Notes under the pieces: model-generated
Told to the model about the DNA's origin: nothing
The model's input: the letters and a program-made list of their open reading frames with translations, nothing else
The model's database searches: none
Shown here: positions 53,995-63,313 of the stretch, piece after piece
Position numbering within the stretch: the first letter of the stretch is position 1
How the letters are laid out: each line of letters begins with the position of its first letter
Position numbers and translations under genes: made by a program
NCBI RefSeq assembly: GCF_001305595.1
Contig: NZ_CP012402.1
Coordinates: 765,001-829,000 of the forward strand
Reading direction: 5' to 3'
DNA from: Azospirillum thiophilum
GTDB lineage: Bacteria; Pseudomonadota; Alphaproteobacteria; Azospirillales; Azospirillaceae
Length of the DNA: 64,000 nucleotides

Positions 53995-56115
53995 ATGCAG
54001 GCCACGGGGAACGCAGACGTGAACTCAAATAAAGACGAGGCGGATGCTCAAGTCCGTCAAGCCATCGACCGTGAGAATCCCGCCCATGTCAGCGCCTTCG
54101 AGGGCTTCGACGGGCGGGCGGTGTTTGCCATCGCCGTGGCCTTTTCCATTTTCCAGATCTGGACGGCTGCCTTCAACCCGCTGTCCACCGTCGTGGTCCG
54201 GTCGGTCCATGTCGGCTTCCTGATGCTGATGACCTTCACCCTGTTTGGCGCGAGGAAGGCTTCCGAACGCCGGCGTGTGCCCTGGTACGACTGGATCCTC
54301 GGCCTGACAGGCTTCGCCATCGGCCTGTACCATTACGTGTTCGAGGTCGACCTGATCCAACGGGCCGGCGATCCCAGTATGACCGACATCATGGTCGGCG
54401 GCGTCGCCGTGGCACTGGTGTTCGAGGCGGCGCGCCGCATCATGGGGCTGGCCCTGCCGATCCTGTGCGGCATCTTCGTTCCATATGCCCTGTTCGGGCG
54501 CGAACTGCCCTTTGGGCTGGCCCATCGCGGTTACGGCTTCGATCAGGTGATCGACACGCTGTTCCTGTCGACCGAAGGCATCTACGGCACGCCGACCTTC
54601 GTGTCGGCCACCTACATCTTTCTGTTCATCCTTTTCGGTGCTTTCCTGGAACGGGCCGGCATGATCCGCCTGTTCAACGACGTCTCGCTCGGCCTTGTCG
54701 GCCATTCCAAGGGCGGGCCGGCGAAAGTCGCGGTCTTCTCGTCCGGCTTCATGGGGACCATCAACGGGTCGGGCGTCGCCAATGTGCTGACCACCGGCCA
54801 ATTCACCATCCCGCTGATGATGCGTTTCGGCTACCGGCCTGCCTTCGCCGGTGCGGTGGAGGCGACGGCCAGCATGGGTGGCCAGTTGATGCCTCCGGTG
54901 ATGGGCGCTGCCGCCTTCATCATGGCGGAAACCATCGGCGTGCCCTATAGCGAGGTGGCGCTGGCCGCTGCCATTCCCGCCATCCTCTATTTCGGCAGCG
55001 CCTTCTGGATGGTCCATCTGGAGGCAGGCAAACACAACCTCGTCGGCCTGCCGCGGGAGGAATGTCCCAGCGCCCTTCTTGCCCTGAGAGAAGGCTGGTA
55101 CCTGATCCTTCCGCTGGCGGCGCTGGTCTACCTGCTGTTCTCCGGTTTCACGCCGCTGTTCGCAGGCGTGATCGGCATCGCCGCAACCGCAGCCCTGATC
55201 CTGGGAATCACCGTCGTCACCGCGATCGGCCCGACGATGTTGCGTGCCGGCTTCTGGATCCTGCTGGGCTTGATCGCAGCGGCACTGTGGCGCATGGGGC
55301 TGCGGACCGAGCATCTGGCCTTCGCCATGGTCGGGTTGCTCATCGTTCCCTGCCTGCTGTTCAAGGGTGGACGGGAAACGCTGGCCCTGGTGGTGAACAG
55401 CACCGCCGACGGCGCCAAGAATGCGGTGGGAGTGGGCGTCGCCTGCGCCCTGGTGGGTGTGCTGATCGGCATGATGACGCTGACGGGCCTCGCCTCCAGC
55501 TTGGCGACCACCATCGTCAACCTGTCGGGCGGCAACCTGCTGGCTGCGCTGGTGCTGACGATGGTGACCTGCATCGTATTGGGCACCGGTCTGCCGACCA
55601 CCGCCAACTACATCATCACCGCGTCGATTGCGGCACCGGCATTGCTGACCATGGGCGTGCCCCTGATCGTCAGCCATATGTTCGTCTTCTATTTCGGCAT
55701 CATGGCCGATCTGACGCCGCCGGTGGCGCTTGCTGCGCTCGCCGCCTCCTCCATCGCGCGGGTGGGCCACATGAAGATCGGCTTCATCGCCACGCGCATC
55801 GCCATGGCTGGCTACGTCGTTCCCTTCATGGCGGTTTACGATCCGGCGCTGGTGTTGCAGACCGAGGATTGGACTGCTGTCACCTACATCGTCTTCAAGG
55901 CCTGCATCGCCATCGCCCTGTGGGGGGCAGCGACCATCGGCTTCTTCTGGACCCCGCTGCCGCTGTTCGCCCGGATCTATGCCGCAGCGACCGCCTTCCT
56001 GTTCGTCGTGGCGTTGCCGGTCACCGACGAGGCTGGCTTCGTCCTGACCGTCCTGTTCCTGCTGTGGCAGCATCGCCGCCGCCGGAGCCTCACGACCGCC
56101 GCCGCGGCGCTGTAA
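53995..56115 (+). CDS. TRAP transporter fused permease (4TM plus 12TM)
   Basis: 706 residues with about 16 membrane helices. The N-terminal small-subunit part is fused to the large DctM part; landmarks are GSGVANVLTTGQFTIPLMMR near residue 257, ASMGGQLMPPVMGAAAFIMA near residue 292 and the GTGLPTTANYIITASIAAPA region near residue 527. A GTG eight codons downstream has a GGGGA ribosome site and could be the true start. It is 7 bases after the TAXI gene and completes the importer. Confidence 0.92.
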   Translation: MQATGNADVNSNKDEADAQVRQAIDRENPAHVSAFEGFDGRAVFAIAVAFSIFQIWTAAFNPLSTVVVRSVHVGFLMLMTFTLFGARKASERRRVPWYDWILGLTGFAIGLYHYVFEVDLIQRAGDPSMTDIMVGGVAVALVFEAARRIMGLALPILCGIFVPYALFGRELPFGLAHRGYGFDQVIDTLFLSTEGIYGTPTFVSATYIFLFILFGAFLERAGMIRLFNDVSLGLVGHSKGGPAKVAVFSSGFMGTINGSGVANVLTTGQFTIPLMMRFGYRPAFAGAVEATASMGGQLMPPVMGAAAFIMAETIGVPYSEVALAAAIPAILYFGSAFWMVHLEAGKHNLVGLPREECPSALLALREGWYLILPLAALVYLLFSGFTPLFAGVIGIAATAALILGITVVTAIGPTMLRAGFWILLGLIAAALWRMGLRTEHLAFAMVGLLIVPCLLFKGGRETLALVVNSTADGAKNAVGVGVACALVGVLIGMMTLTGLASSLATTIVNLSGGNLLAALVLTMVTCIVLGTGLPTTANYIITASIAAPALLTMGVPLIVSHMFVFYFGIMADLTPPVALAALAASSIARVGHMKIGFIATRIAMAGYVVPFMAVYDPALVLQTEDWTAVTYIVFKACIAIALWGAATIGFFWTPLPLFARIYAAATAFLFVVALPVTDEAGFVLTVLFLLWQHRRRRSLTTAAAAL

Positions 56116-56116
56116 G

Positions 56117-56509
56117 GTGGGCGGCCTCTGCCTGTTCGCTCTCGGTGGCGCGCTGCTGGCGTCGCTGCCGGGAACGGACTTCACCTTGTCGTGGACCCAC
56201 TCGATCGAGAAGACCGAGTGGCGCGAGCGTTGGTCCGTCGAGGCCGGTCGGCTGCGTCCGGTGGAGGCCCGCATCCGCGGCACCGGCGCCGGCATGGAGC
56301 CCGGACCAGATGCAAAGCTGACGGCAGACGGCTGGCTGGTCTGGACGCCAGCGCTTCCGCCGTCCGGATCGCTTCCCGAGGATGGCATCACCCTGGCTGC
56401 CTCCGGCTTCACCGGGGAGCACCGGCTGTGCGCAGGCGCGGATTGTCGCCCGCTGTCGGGCTGGACAGGAGTGCGGGACCAAGCGATGACGATGCGGGCC
56501 TGCCGGTGA
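56117..56509 (+). CDS. DUF1850 protein, TAXI-TRAP partner
   Basis: 130 residues with a GTG start directly after the TRAP permease stop and an N-terminal signal or membrane segment (GGLCLFALGGALLASLPGTD). DUF1850 landmarks: DFTLSWTHSIEKTEWRERWS near residue 22 and GRLRPVEARIRGTGAGMEPG. DUF1850 genes commonly follow TAXI-TRAP genes and the protein is thought to act with the transporter in the periplasm. Its exact role is unknown. Confidence 0.85.
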   Translation: MGGLCLFALGGALLASLPGTDFTLSWTHSIEKTEWRERWSVEAGRLRPVEARIRGTGAGMEPGPDAKLTADGWLVWTPALPPSGSLPEDGITLAASGFTGEHRLCAGADCRPLSGWTGVRDQAMTMRACR

Positions 56510-56621
56510 GAGTTTGCCGCCCGCCTACGAAAGTTCGCTTGGTCAACGTCCCTTCCGGCTTGGCTTACGGTGCGTCAGTCCGCATACTCCCGTTCCTTTC
56601 GTCAGCCTACCATCCGGACCG

Positions 56622-58112
56622 ATGATCAATTCCCCCATGCCCAGCCGCCGCACGCCCCTGTTCCCTGCCTTCATCGGCGCGGCGCTTGCCGTCGTCGCCG
56701 TCATGCTGGCTTCGCAGGGCGCCCTAGCTGCTGAAGTGGCGGCCGACATCGCACGTGGCGGCGCGCCGCATCTCGATGGACGGTTCATGAGTGCCCTCTG
56801 GGTGGTGCCCTTCGTCGGCATCCTGCTGTCGATCGCCCTGTTTCCACTGGCGGCACCGATGGTCTGGCACCATCATTTCGGCAAGATCTCCGCCTTCTGG
56901 GCACTGGCTTTCCTGGTACCCTTCGCTGCGGCTTACGGCGCCGATCTGGCGACCTATGAGTTGCTGCACACGGTGCTGCTGGAATACATCCCCTTTATTG
57001 TACTGCTGACGGCACTGTTCACAGTGGCGGGGGGCGTGCGGCTGGCCGGGTCGCTGGTGGGGACGCCGTTGGCGAACACGGTGGGGCTGGCACTGGGCAC
57101 GGTGCTGGCGAGCCTGATGGGCACGACCGGTGCCTCGATGCTGCTGATCCGCCCGCTGCTGCGCGCGAACGAGCATCGTCGGCACAAGGTCCACACCGTC
57201 GTCTTCTTCATCTTCCTGGTATCGAATGTCGGCGGATCGCTGACGCCGCTTGGCGACCCGCCGCTGTTCCTGGGCTTTCTGAAGGGGGTGGATTTCTTCT
57301 GGCCGACGGTTCATCTGCTGGCGCCGATGGCTTTTTTGTCGGCCTTGCTACTGGTGATCTATTTCGGCCTGGACCTGTTCCTGCACACCCGCGATCCCGG
57401 CAAGCATCCGCTGATCGAAGGCGTCCACGAGCGCGAACCGATCCGCATCGAAGGATCGGTCAATCTTCTTCTTCTGCTCGCCATCGTCGGTGCGGTGCTG
57501 CTGAGCGGCGTCTGGCATCCGGGGACCGGCGTCACGCTGTACCATGTCACCGTACCGCTGGAAACCATCGTCTCGAACCTGCTGCTGCTCGGCATCACCG
57601 GCCTGTCACTGGCACTGACCAGCGCCAGGAGCCGGCGCATGAACGGCTTCAGCTGGGGGCCGATCCTGGAGGTGGCGAAGCTGTTCGCCGCGATCTTCCT
57701 GACCATCATCCCGGCCATCGCCATCCTGAAGGCCGGCACCGACGGTGCGCTGGGCGCCATCATCGCCGCAGTGAACGACAACGGAACACCCAACCCGGTT
57801 GCATATTTCTGGGCGACCGGCATTCTATCCAGCTTCCTCGACAACGCCCCGACCTATCTGATCTTCTTCAACACCGCTGGCGGCGACGCGCACACCCTGA
57901 TGAGCGACATGGCGCTGACGCTGACCGCGATTTCTGCCGGTGCGGTGTTCATGGGAGCCAACACCTACATCGGCAATGCGCCCAACTTCATGGTCAAGGC
58001 CATCGCGGAAGAGCGCGGCGTCGCCATGCCCAGCTTCTTCGGCTACATGGCCTGGTCCTTCGGCATCCTGGTACCGCTGTTGGGGCTGACCACGCTGGTC
58101 TTCTTCATCTGA
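56622..58112 (+). CDS. Sodium:proton antiporter-like membrane protein (NhaD/ion transporter superfamily)
   Basis: 496 residues starting MINSPMPSRRTPLFPAFIGA, with a hydrophobic signal-like start followed by about eleven to twelve helices. The pattern VVPFVGILLSIALFPLAAPM, VSNVGGSLTPLGDPPLFLGF near residue 200 and DNAPTYLIFFNTA near residue 408 match NhaD-type antiporters/citrate-like ion transporters (GxLTPLGDPP and DNAPT are the family hallmarks). It probably exchanges Na+ (or a metal-oxyanion) with protons. It ends before the terminator hairpin of the convergent efflux pump. Confidence 0.87.
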   Translation: MINSPMPSRRTPLFPAFIGAALAVVAVMLASQGALAAEVAADIARGGAPHLDGRFMSALWVVPFVGILLSIALFPLAAPMVWHHHFGKISAFWALAFLVPFAAAYGADLATYELLHTVLLEYIPFIVLLTALFTVAGGVRLAGSLVGTPLANTVGLALGTVLASLMGTTGASMLLIRPLLRANEHRRHKVHTVVFFIFLVSNVGGSLTPLGDPPLFLGFLKGVDFFWPTVHLLAPMAFLSALLLVIYFGLDLFLHTRDPGKHPLIEGVHEREPIRIEGSVNLLLLLAIVGAVLLSGVWHPGTGVTLYHVTVPLETIVSNLLLLGITGLSLALTSARSRRMNGFSWGPILEVAKLFAAIFLTIIPAIAILKAGTDGALGAIIAAVNDNGTPNPVAYFWATGILSSFLDNAPTYLIFFNTAGGDAHTLMSDMALTLTAISAGAVFMGANTYIGNAPNFMVKAIAEERGVAMPSFFGYMAWSFGILVPLLGLTTLVFFI

Positions 58113-58163
58113 CCACCTGCCATCGGCAGCGCCGGCCGGACGGGATGCTGCCCTCCTTCCCGA

Positions 58164-58199
58164 AAAAATAGCGCCCGGGGACCGAAATCCGCCGGGCGC
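58164..58199 (-). terminator. Rho-independent terminator on the minus strand after the RND gene
   Basis: On the minus strand the stem GCGCCCGG/CCGGGCGC (58192-58199 with 58171-58178) is followed by TATTTTTT, a good intrinsic terminator for the RND efflux operon ending at 58326, about 130 bases upstream. On the plus strand the same stem is not followed by Ts. Confidence 0.7.
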
Positions 58200-58275
58200 A
58201 AGGGGACAGTACGGGAGATATCATCAGCAGTGATGATGCAATCGGAAGATCGATTGTGACGGCACAATCGCACGG

Positions 58276-58321
58276 GGCCCTACCGTCACCCTTGACCACG
58301 GTCAAGGGTGACGGTAGGGCC
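58276..58321. repeat. Perfect 22-base inverted repeat after the RND gene
   Basis: The 22-base arm at 58276-58297 (beginning GGCCCTACCGTCACCC) is exactly repeated in inverse at 58300-58321 with only two bases between. It lies 4 bases after the RND stop and 77 bases before the terminator at 58164-58199 on the same strand. No transposon end is evident; the stem would fold as a very stable hairpin in either message. Confidence 0.75.
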
Positions 58322-58325
58322 GGCA

Positions 58326-61300
58326 TCAATCCCCCAATGCCGGCTTCGGCAGGGCCTCCGCCATCCCGCCTTCCTCCACCGCCTCCGTTTCCGGACGGGG
58401 GACGCGGAACCATGCGGCGTAGAGTGCGGGCAGGAAGAAGATCGTCAGCACCGTCGCACCGGCCAGGCCGCCCATGATGGCAACCGCCATCGGCCCCCAG
58501 AAGACGCTCTGCGTCAGCGGGATCATGGCGAGGATGGCGGCGGCGGCGGTCAGGGCGATGGGACGGGCACGGCGCACCGTCGCCTCCACGATGCTGTCCC
58601 AACGGGACCGGCCGCCGCGGATGTCCTGCTCGATCTGATCCACCAGGATCACCGAGTTGCGCATGATGATGCCGGCCAGTGCGATGACGCCCAGCATGGC
58701 GACGAAGCCGAAGGGCAGGTTGAACAGCAGGAGCGAGGCGGTCACGCCGATCAACCCGAGCGGCGCGGTCAGCAGCACCATGAACACGCGCGAGAAGCTC
58801 TGCAACTGTAGCATCAGCGTGGTAACCATGATCAGCAACATCACCGGCATCATGGCATTGATGGAGTCCTGACCCTTGGCGCTTTCCTCGATGGCGCCGC
58901 CCATGGTGATGGCATAGCCGACGGGCAGGGTGGCGCGCAGCGTGTCGAGTTGGCCGTTCAGCTGGGTGCTGACCACCGGGGCCTGCAGGCCGCCGGTCAC
59001 GTCGCCCTTGACCGTCATCGTCGTCTCGCGTGCCCGGCGCCACAGCACCGGTTCCTCCAACTCGTAGCGGACGCTGGCGACCTGGCTCAACGGGACGATG
59101 GTGCCGCGGCCGGTGCGGATATTCAACTCGCCCAGGCGCGACAGATCCATCCGCTCGTCGGGCGTCGTGCGCATCAGGACACCGATCAACTCCGTGCCTT
59201 CGCGGTACTGGGTGACCGTCATGCCATTCAGCAGCAGTTGCAGGGCATCGGACAGATCCTGCTTGGACACGCCGAGCGCACGGGCCTTGGCTGTGTCGAC
59301 CTCCAGCCGGACGCGCTTGGACATCTCGTCCCAGTCCAGATGCACGTTGGCGGTGTTGGGGTGGGCGCGCATGGTGTCGCGCACCTGATAGGCGATCTTG
59401 CGGATCGCCGCCGGATCCTCGCCGGTGACGCGGAACTGTACCGGATAGCCGACCGGCGGGCCGTTCTCCAGCCGGCTGATGCGGACGCGGGCGGCCGGGA
59501 AGTCGGATTCCAGCGTCGGTTCCAGCCGCTGCATGAAATGCTCGCGCTCCTCCAATCCCTTGGTCATCACCATGAACTGGGCGAAGTTGGCGGTCTCAAG
59601 TTGCTGGTCGAGCGGCAGGTAGAAGCGAGGCGAGCCACCGCCGGTGTAGGCGACCCAGTAATCGACGTCGGGATCCTTGGCCAGCGTCGCTTCCATCCGC
59701 TTCACTTCAACAGCCGTAGCTTCGAAGGAAGAGCCTTCGGCGAGCCGGATGTCGATCAACAGTTCCGGCCTGCTGGCCGACGGAAAGAACTGCTGCTGGA
59801 CATGACCGAAGCCGACCAGTGCGATGACGAAGGCCGCCGCCGTGACGCCGATGGTGACCCAGCGCGCCCGCACGCAGGCCTCGATCATGCCGCGCAGGAT
59901 GCGATAGGCCCGGGTGTCGTAGATGTCCAACTCGTGCCCGTCGGGTACCACATGCTTGGGCTTCGGCAACAGCAGCCAGCCAAGATAGGGCGTGAAGATC
60001 ACCGCGACCACCCAGGACAGCAGCAGTGACAGCGCCACCACCCAGAAGATCGAGTTGGTGTACTCGCCGGCCGCCGAGGCGGCGAAGCCGACCGGCACGA
60101 AGCCGGCGGCCGTGACGACGGTGCCGCTTAGCATCGGGAAGGCGGTGGAGGTGTAGGCGAAGGCGCCGGCCTTCAACCGGTCCCAGCCCTGTTCCATCTT
60201 CACCACCATCATCTCCACCGCGATGATGGCGTCGTCCACCAGCAGGCCGAGCGCGATGATCAGGGCGCCCAGCGAGATCCGCTGGAGGTCGATGTGCAGG
60301 ATCTGCATCGCCACCAGCGTCATTGCCAGCACCAGCGGCACGGCCAGAGCCACGACGATGCCGGTGCGCCAGCCCAGGCTGACGAGGCTGACCAGGATGA
60401 CGATGCCAAGCGCCTCTACCAGCGATTCCATGAATTCGCCGACCGAGTGTTCGACGACCGTCGGCTGATCGGCGATCTGCGCCACCTCCAATCCGACCGG
60501 CAATTCCGCCCGGACCTTTTCCATCGCGGCACCGAGTTGCTCGCCGAGCTTCAACACGTTATTGCCCTTGGCCATGACGACGCCAAGCCCGATGGCGTCG
60601 CGGCCGTTGTAGCGCAGGGTGTAACGTCGCGGCTCGACATAGCCCCGCTTGACCTCTGCCACGTCGCCGATGGTCAGCAGCCGGCCGCCGCTTTCCACCG
60701 GGATCGCACGCACCGCGGCGGCAGTGTCGAGACCGAGGTCGACGCGGACATAGACGCGCTGCGACCCGGTATCGATGTCGCCGGCCGCAGCGACGGCATT
60801 CTCGCGTTGCAGCGCCTGGATCACCGAATCCACCGGCAGTCCGAAGCTGGCGAGCCGCTGGCTGGAGATCTCGACATAGACGCGCTCCTCCTGCGGGGCG
60901 ATCAGGTCGATCTTCTCCACGCCCGGCAATTTCAAAAGCCGCGCGCGCGTCTGTTCGGCCACCTTTTTCAGCTGTGCCGGAGTGAAATCCTCGCCCATGA
61001 AGCCATAGATGGCGGAATAGACGTCACCGAATTCATCGTTGAAGAAGGGGCCAACCACCCCGTCGGGCAAGGTGTAGCGGATGTCGCCGATCTTCTTGCG
61101 CACTTGATACCACAGATCCGGCACCATCTTCGGCGGGGTGTAGTCCCTCAACTGGACGAAGATCACCGACTCGCCGGGCTTTGAATAGCTGCGGGCTACA
61201 TCGTAATATGGAATCTCCTCAAGCTTCTTTTCGATTCGGTCGGTGACGAACTGCTCGACCTCACGCGCGGTGGCGCCAGGCCATTGTGTCCGAACCACCA

Positions 61301-61448
61301 TCACCTTGAAGGTGAAGGATGGATCCTCTGCACGCCCCAATGTCCTATAGGCGAGCGCGCCGGCCAGGATGCTGGCGAGCATCATGAACAGGACGAGCGT
61401 ACGGTGCGCCAGCGCCCAGGCCGACAGGTTCATGCGGGAATGGTTCAT
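58326..61448 (-). CDS. RND efflux pump inner-membrane transporter (HAE1-like)
   Basis: 1040 residues starting MNHSRMNLSAWALAHRTLVL. Twelve helices with two large periplasmic loops. The proton-relay aspartates lie in LIIALGLLVDDAIIAVEMMV near residue 405, and the second-half motif LGVIALAGIIMRNSVILVDQ near residue 925 is present. Porter regions include DYTPPKMVPDLWYQVRKKIG. It exports hydrophobic or drug compounds with the fusion protein, whose stop overlaps its start by four bases (ATGA). No outer-membrane channel gene is present here. Confidence 0.95.
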   Translation of the reverse strand: MNHSRMNLSAWALAHRTLVLFMMLASILAGALAYRTLGRAEDPSFTFKVMVVRTQWPGATAREVEQFVTDRIEKKLEEIPYYDVARSYSKPGESVIFVQLRDYTPPKMVPDLWYQVRKKIGDIRYTLPDGVVGPFFNDEFGDVYSAIYGFMGEDFTPAQLKKVAEQTRARLLKLPGVEKIDLIAPQEERVYVEISSQRLASFGLPVDSVIQALQRENAVAAAGDIDTGSQRVYVRVDLGLDTAAAVRAIPVESGGRLLTIGDVAEVKRGYVEPRRYTLRYNGRDAIGLGVVMAKGNNVLKLGEQLGAAMEKVRAELPVGLEVAQIADQPTVVEHSVGEFMESLVEALGIVILVSLVSLGWRTGIVVALAVPLVLAMTLVAMQILHIDLQRISLGALIIALGLLVDDAIIAVEMMVVKMEQGWDRLKAGAFAYTSTAFPMLSGTVVTAAGFVPVGFAASAAGEYTNSIFWVVALSLLLSWVVAVIFTPYLGWLLLPKPKHVVPDGHELDIYDTRAYRILRGMIEACVRARWVTIGVTAAAFVIALVGFGHVQQQFFPSASRPELLIDIRLAEGSSFEATAVEVKRMEATLAKDPDVDYWVAYTGGGSPRFYLPLDQQLETANFAQFMVMTKGLEEREHFMQRLEPTLESDFPAARVRISRLENGPPVGYPVQFRVTGEDPAAIRKIAYQVRDTMRAHPNTANVHLDWDEMSKRVRLEVDTAKARALGVSKQDLSDALQLLLNGMTVTQYREGTELIGVLMRTTPDERMDLSRLGELNIRTGRGTIVPLSQVASVRYELEEPVLWRRARETTMTVKGDVTGGLQAPVVSTQLNGQLDTLRATLPVGYAITMGGAIEESAKGQDSINAMMPVMLLIMVTTLMLQLQSFSRVFMVLLTAPLGLIGVTASLLLFNLPFGFVAMLGVIALAGIIMRNSVILVDQIEQDIRGGRSRWDSIVEATVRRARPIALTAAAAILAMIPLTQSVFWGPMAVAIMGGLAGATVLTIFFLPALYAAWFRVPRPETEAVEEGGMAEALPKPALGD

Positions 61449-62563
61449 CGCGCCGGCTCCGTCCAGACGCGCACCTTCTGGCCGGCGTCGAGCTTGTGGA
61501 CACCGGCGGTGACGACGCGCTCGCCGTCCTTCAGCCCACCACCGATCAGCGCCAGATCGCCGACATAGGCGGTCACCATGACTGAGCGCAGTTCCAACCG
61601 GTTGTCGGGGGCCGACAGCACCCAAACAGCCGGGGCCTGTTCATGTTGGGTCAATGCACCCAAGGGCAGGCGGACAACGGAGGACCCATGACCGGCCGCC
61701 GCCGTGACGGTCGCCGTCATTCCCAACTGGACTGTCGGCGGCGGATCGGACAGCGTGATCTTCGCCTGGAAGGTGCGGGTGTCGGCGTCGGCACTGGGCG
61801 ACAGCTCGCGCAGGGTGCCGGGGATGCTGCGGCCGGGGTCGGACCACAACTCCACCGACAATGTCTGACCGGACAGGGAGGCCACCTGCTGTTCGGGAAT
61901 GTTGGCCACCGCCTCCATGGCACCCTGCCGGGCGATGCGCAATGCCGTCTGGCCCTGTGCCACCACCTGTCCCGGCTCGATCAGCGTCGCGGTGACGACG
62001 CCGGCCTCTTCCGCCAGCAGCGTGGCGTATTGGGCGGAGTTGTTCAGGACGCGCAGTTGCGCCTCCACCTCGCGCACCTTGGAGTCGGCCTTGTCGAGCG
62101 TGGTCTTGCGGCGATCATATTCCTGCCGGGTCGTCCATTCGCCCTGGCGCAGGCTGGCATAACGTTGGAAATCGCTGCGCGCGTTGGCCGCGTCGGCCTG
62201 GGCGGAGGCCAATTGCGCTTGCGAGGCGCGGATCTGCAATTGAAGGTCGGTAGGATCCAGCCGGGCAAGTGGCATGCCGGGTTCAACACGGCTGCCAACC
62301 TCCACCAGCCGTGCGGTCACCTTTCCACCGACACGGAAGCCGACATCGGCCTCCACGCGTGGGCGGATCACCGCCGGATAGCGCACGCTGTCCAGATGCG
62401 ATTCCAGCGCGACAGTGGCCACGCGAACCGGCCGGACTTCCTGTTGTGGCGCGGAGGCCGCCGACTGCGTCTCGTTGCAGCCGACGAGCAGGCCGGCTGT
62501 CGTCAGCATGGCAACCATCGCCGTCATGCGGGACGCAAACCGTCTTTCGCGGAATCGGGCCAT
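61445..62563 (-). CDS. RND efflux periplasmic adaptor (membrane fusion protein)
   Basis: 372 residues starting MARFRERRFASRMTAMVAML, with GAGGAG seven bases upstream. A lipoprotein signal ends GLLVGC-NETQ. The HlyD/AcrA-like order is seen: the barrel strand VRPVRVATVALESHLDSVRY, lipoyl start FRVGGKVTARLVEVGSRVEP near residue 80, a coiled-coil hairpin around residues 105-160, then beta-barrel and membrane-proximal domains. It joins the pump to an outer-membrane channel. The first gene of the efflux operon, divergent from the TetR regulator. Confidence 0.95.
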   Translation of the reverse strand: MARFRERRFASRMTAMVAMLTTAGLLVGCNETQSAASAPQQEVRPVRVATVALESHLDSVRYPAVIRPRVEADVGFRVGGKVTARLVEVGSRVEPGMPLARLDPTDLQLQIRASQAQLASAQADAANARSDFQRYASLRQGEWTTRQEYDRRKTTLDKADSKVREVEAQLRVLNNSAQYATLLAEEAGVVTATLIEPGQVVAQGQTALRIARQGAMEAVANIPEQQVASLSGQTLSVELWSDPGRSIPGTLRELSPSADADTRTFQAKITLSDPPPTVQLGMTATVTAAAGHGSSVVRLPLGALTQHEQAPAVWVLSAPDNRLELRSVMVTAYVGDLALIGGGLKDGERVVTAGVHKLDAGQKVRVWTEPAR

Positions 62564-62581
62564 ACCACGTCTCCTCACTGG

Positions 62582-62655
62582 ACTGAACTGTATCGTACTG
62601 GTATCGTCCTACTCTCGCCCAGATCCAACGTCAAGAGTGAACGGTACAGTTCAGT
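62582..62655. promoter_or_regulatory. Paired TetR-type operator half-sites between the pump and the regulator
   Basis: ACTGAACTGTA at 62582-62592 recurs inverted as TACAGTTCAGT at 62645-62655, a perfect 11-base inverted repeat 52 bases apart. Both lie in the divergent promoter space of the efflux operon and the TetR regulator; the second overlaps the regulator's start. Each copy is itself a plausible recognition half, consistent with repression of both directions. Confidence 0.55.
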
Positions 62656-63313
62656 GCAGTCATCCGAACAAAATTCGCCGCAACCGGTCGCGTCGCAGGA
62701 TACCAAAGCCGAACAGATCATCGCCGCGGCGCGGGAGGTGTTTCTGGAACTCGGCTATGCCGCTACCTCGATGGATCTGGTGGCCCAGCGGGCAAGGGTA
62801 TCCAAAACCACGCTTTACACCCGCTTTCCGTCGAAGGAGGAGCTTTACACCGCGGTGATCTCCGCCGAATGCGAACGGCGGGGTATCCGCTTCACGCCAG
62901 AGATGTTTGACGGGTTACCGCTGCGCGATATCCTGGTCCAGGTCGGCCGCCGTTTCGTTGATCTGCTGTGGTCGGAAGAGGCGATTCGCGTTCACCAGTC
63001 GGTTGCGGGCGAGGCTATGCGGATGCCGGTCGCAGCCCAGCTCTATTATCAAGCCGGGCCGGAGCAGGGCATCGCTCATTTCGCTGCGCTGTTCAGCCGG
63101 TTGGCCGACCGCGGTGTCATTGCCACCGACGATCCCGTCTTTGCTGCCCGCCAGCTCCTCGCCGCATTGCAGGGCGGCCCATATTGCGCGCTGGTGCTGG
63201 GCCTCTGCCCCGCACCTACGGAGGAGGAGCGCCACGCCTTCGTCGACAAGGCCGTGGACCTGTTCCTGCATGGAATCCTGCCCGCCGGCGATTCTCCGGT
63301 CAGGCCAGCTTGA
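62654..63313 (+). CDS. TetR/AcrR-family repressor of the efflux operon
   Basis: About 219 residues from a GTG start (VQSSEQNSPQPVASQDTKAE); the ribosome site is weak and the start is not certain. The N-terminal helix-turn-helix is ATSMDLVAQRARVSKTTLYT followed by RFPSKEELYTAVI (residues about 35-65). The C-terminal AefR/TetR_C ligand region has RILVQVGRRFVDLLWSEEAI-like helices. It is divergent from the RND operon, the classic arrangement for a drug-responsive repressor. The end overlaps the HD-GYP remnant by 14 bases. Confidence 0.88.
   Translation: MQSSEQNSPQPVASQDTKAEQIIAAAREVFLELGYAATSMDLVAQRARVSKTTLYTRFPSKEELYTAVISAECERRGIRFTPEMFDGLPLRDILVQVGRRFVDLLWSEEAIRVHQSVAGEAMRMPVAAQLYYQAGPEQGIAHFAALFSRLADRGVIATDDPVFAARQLLAALQGGPYCALVLGLCPAPTEEERHAFVDKAVDLFLHGILPAGDSPVRPA

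Noticed and set aside
54025..56412. Long minus-strand frame opposite the TRAP permease.
   Set aside because: Composition is Gln/His/Arg-rich as expected for an antisense frame of a membrane protein gene; no start signal or domain.
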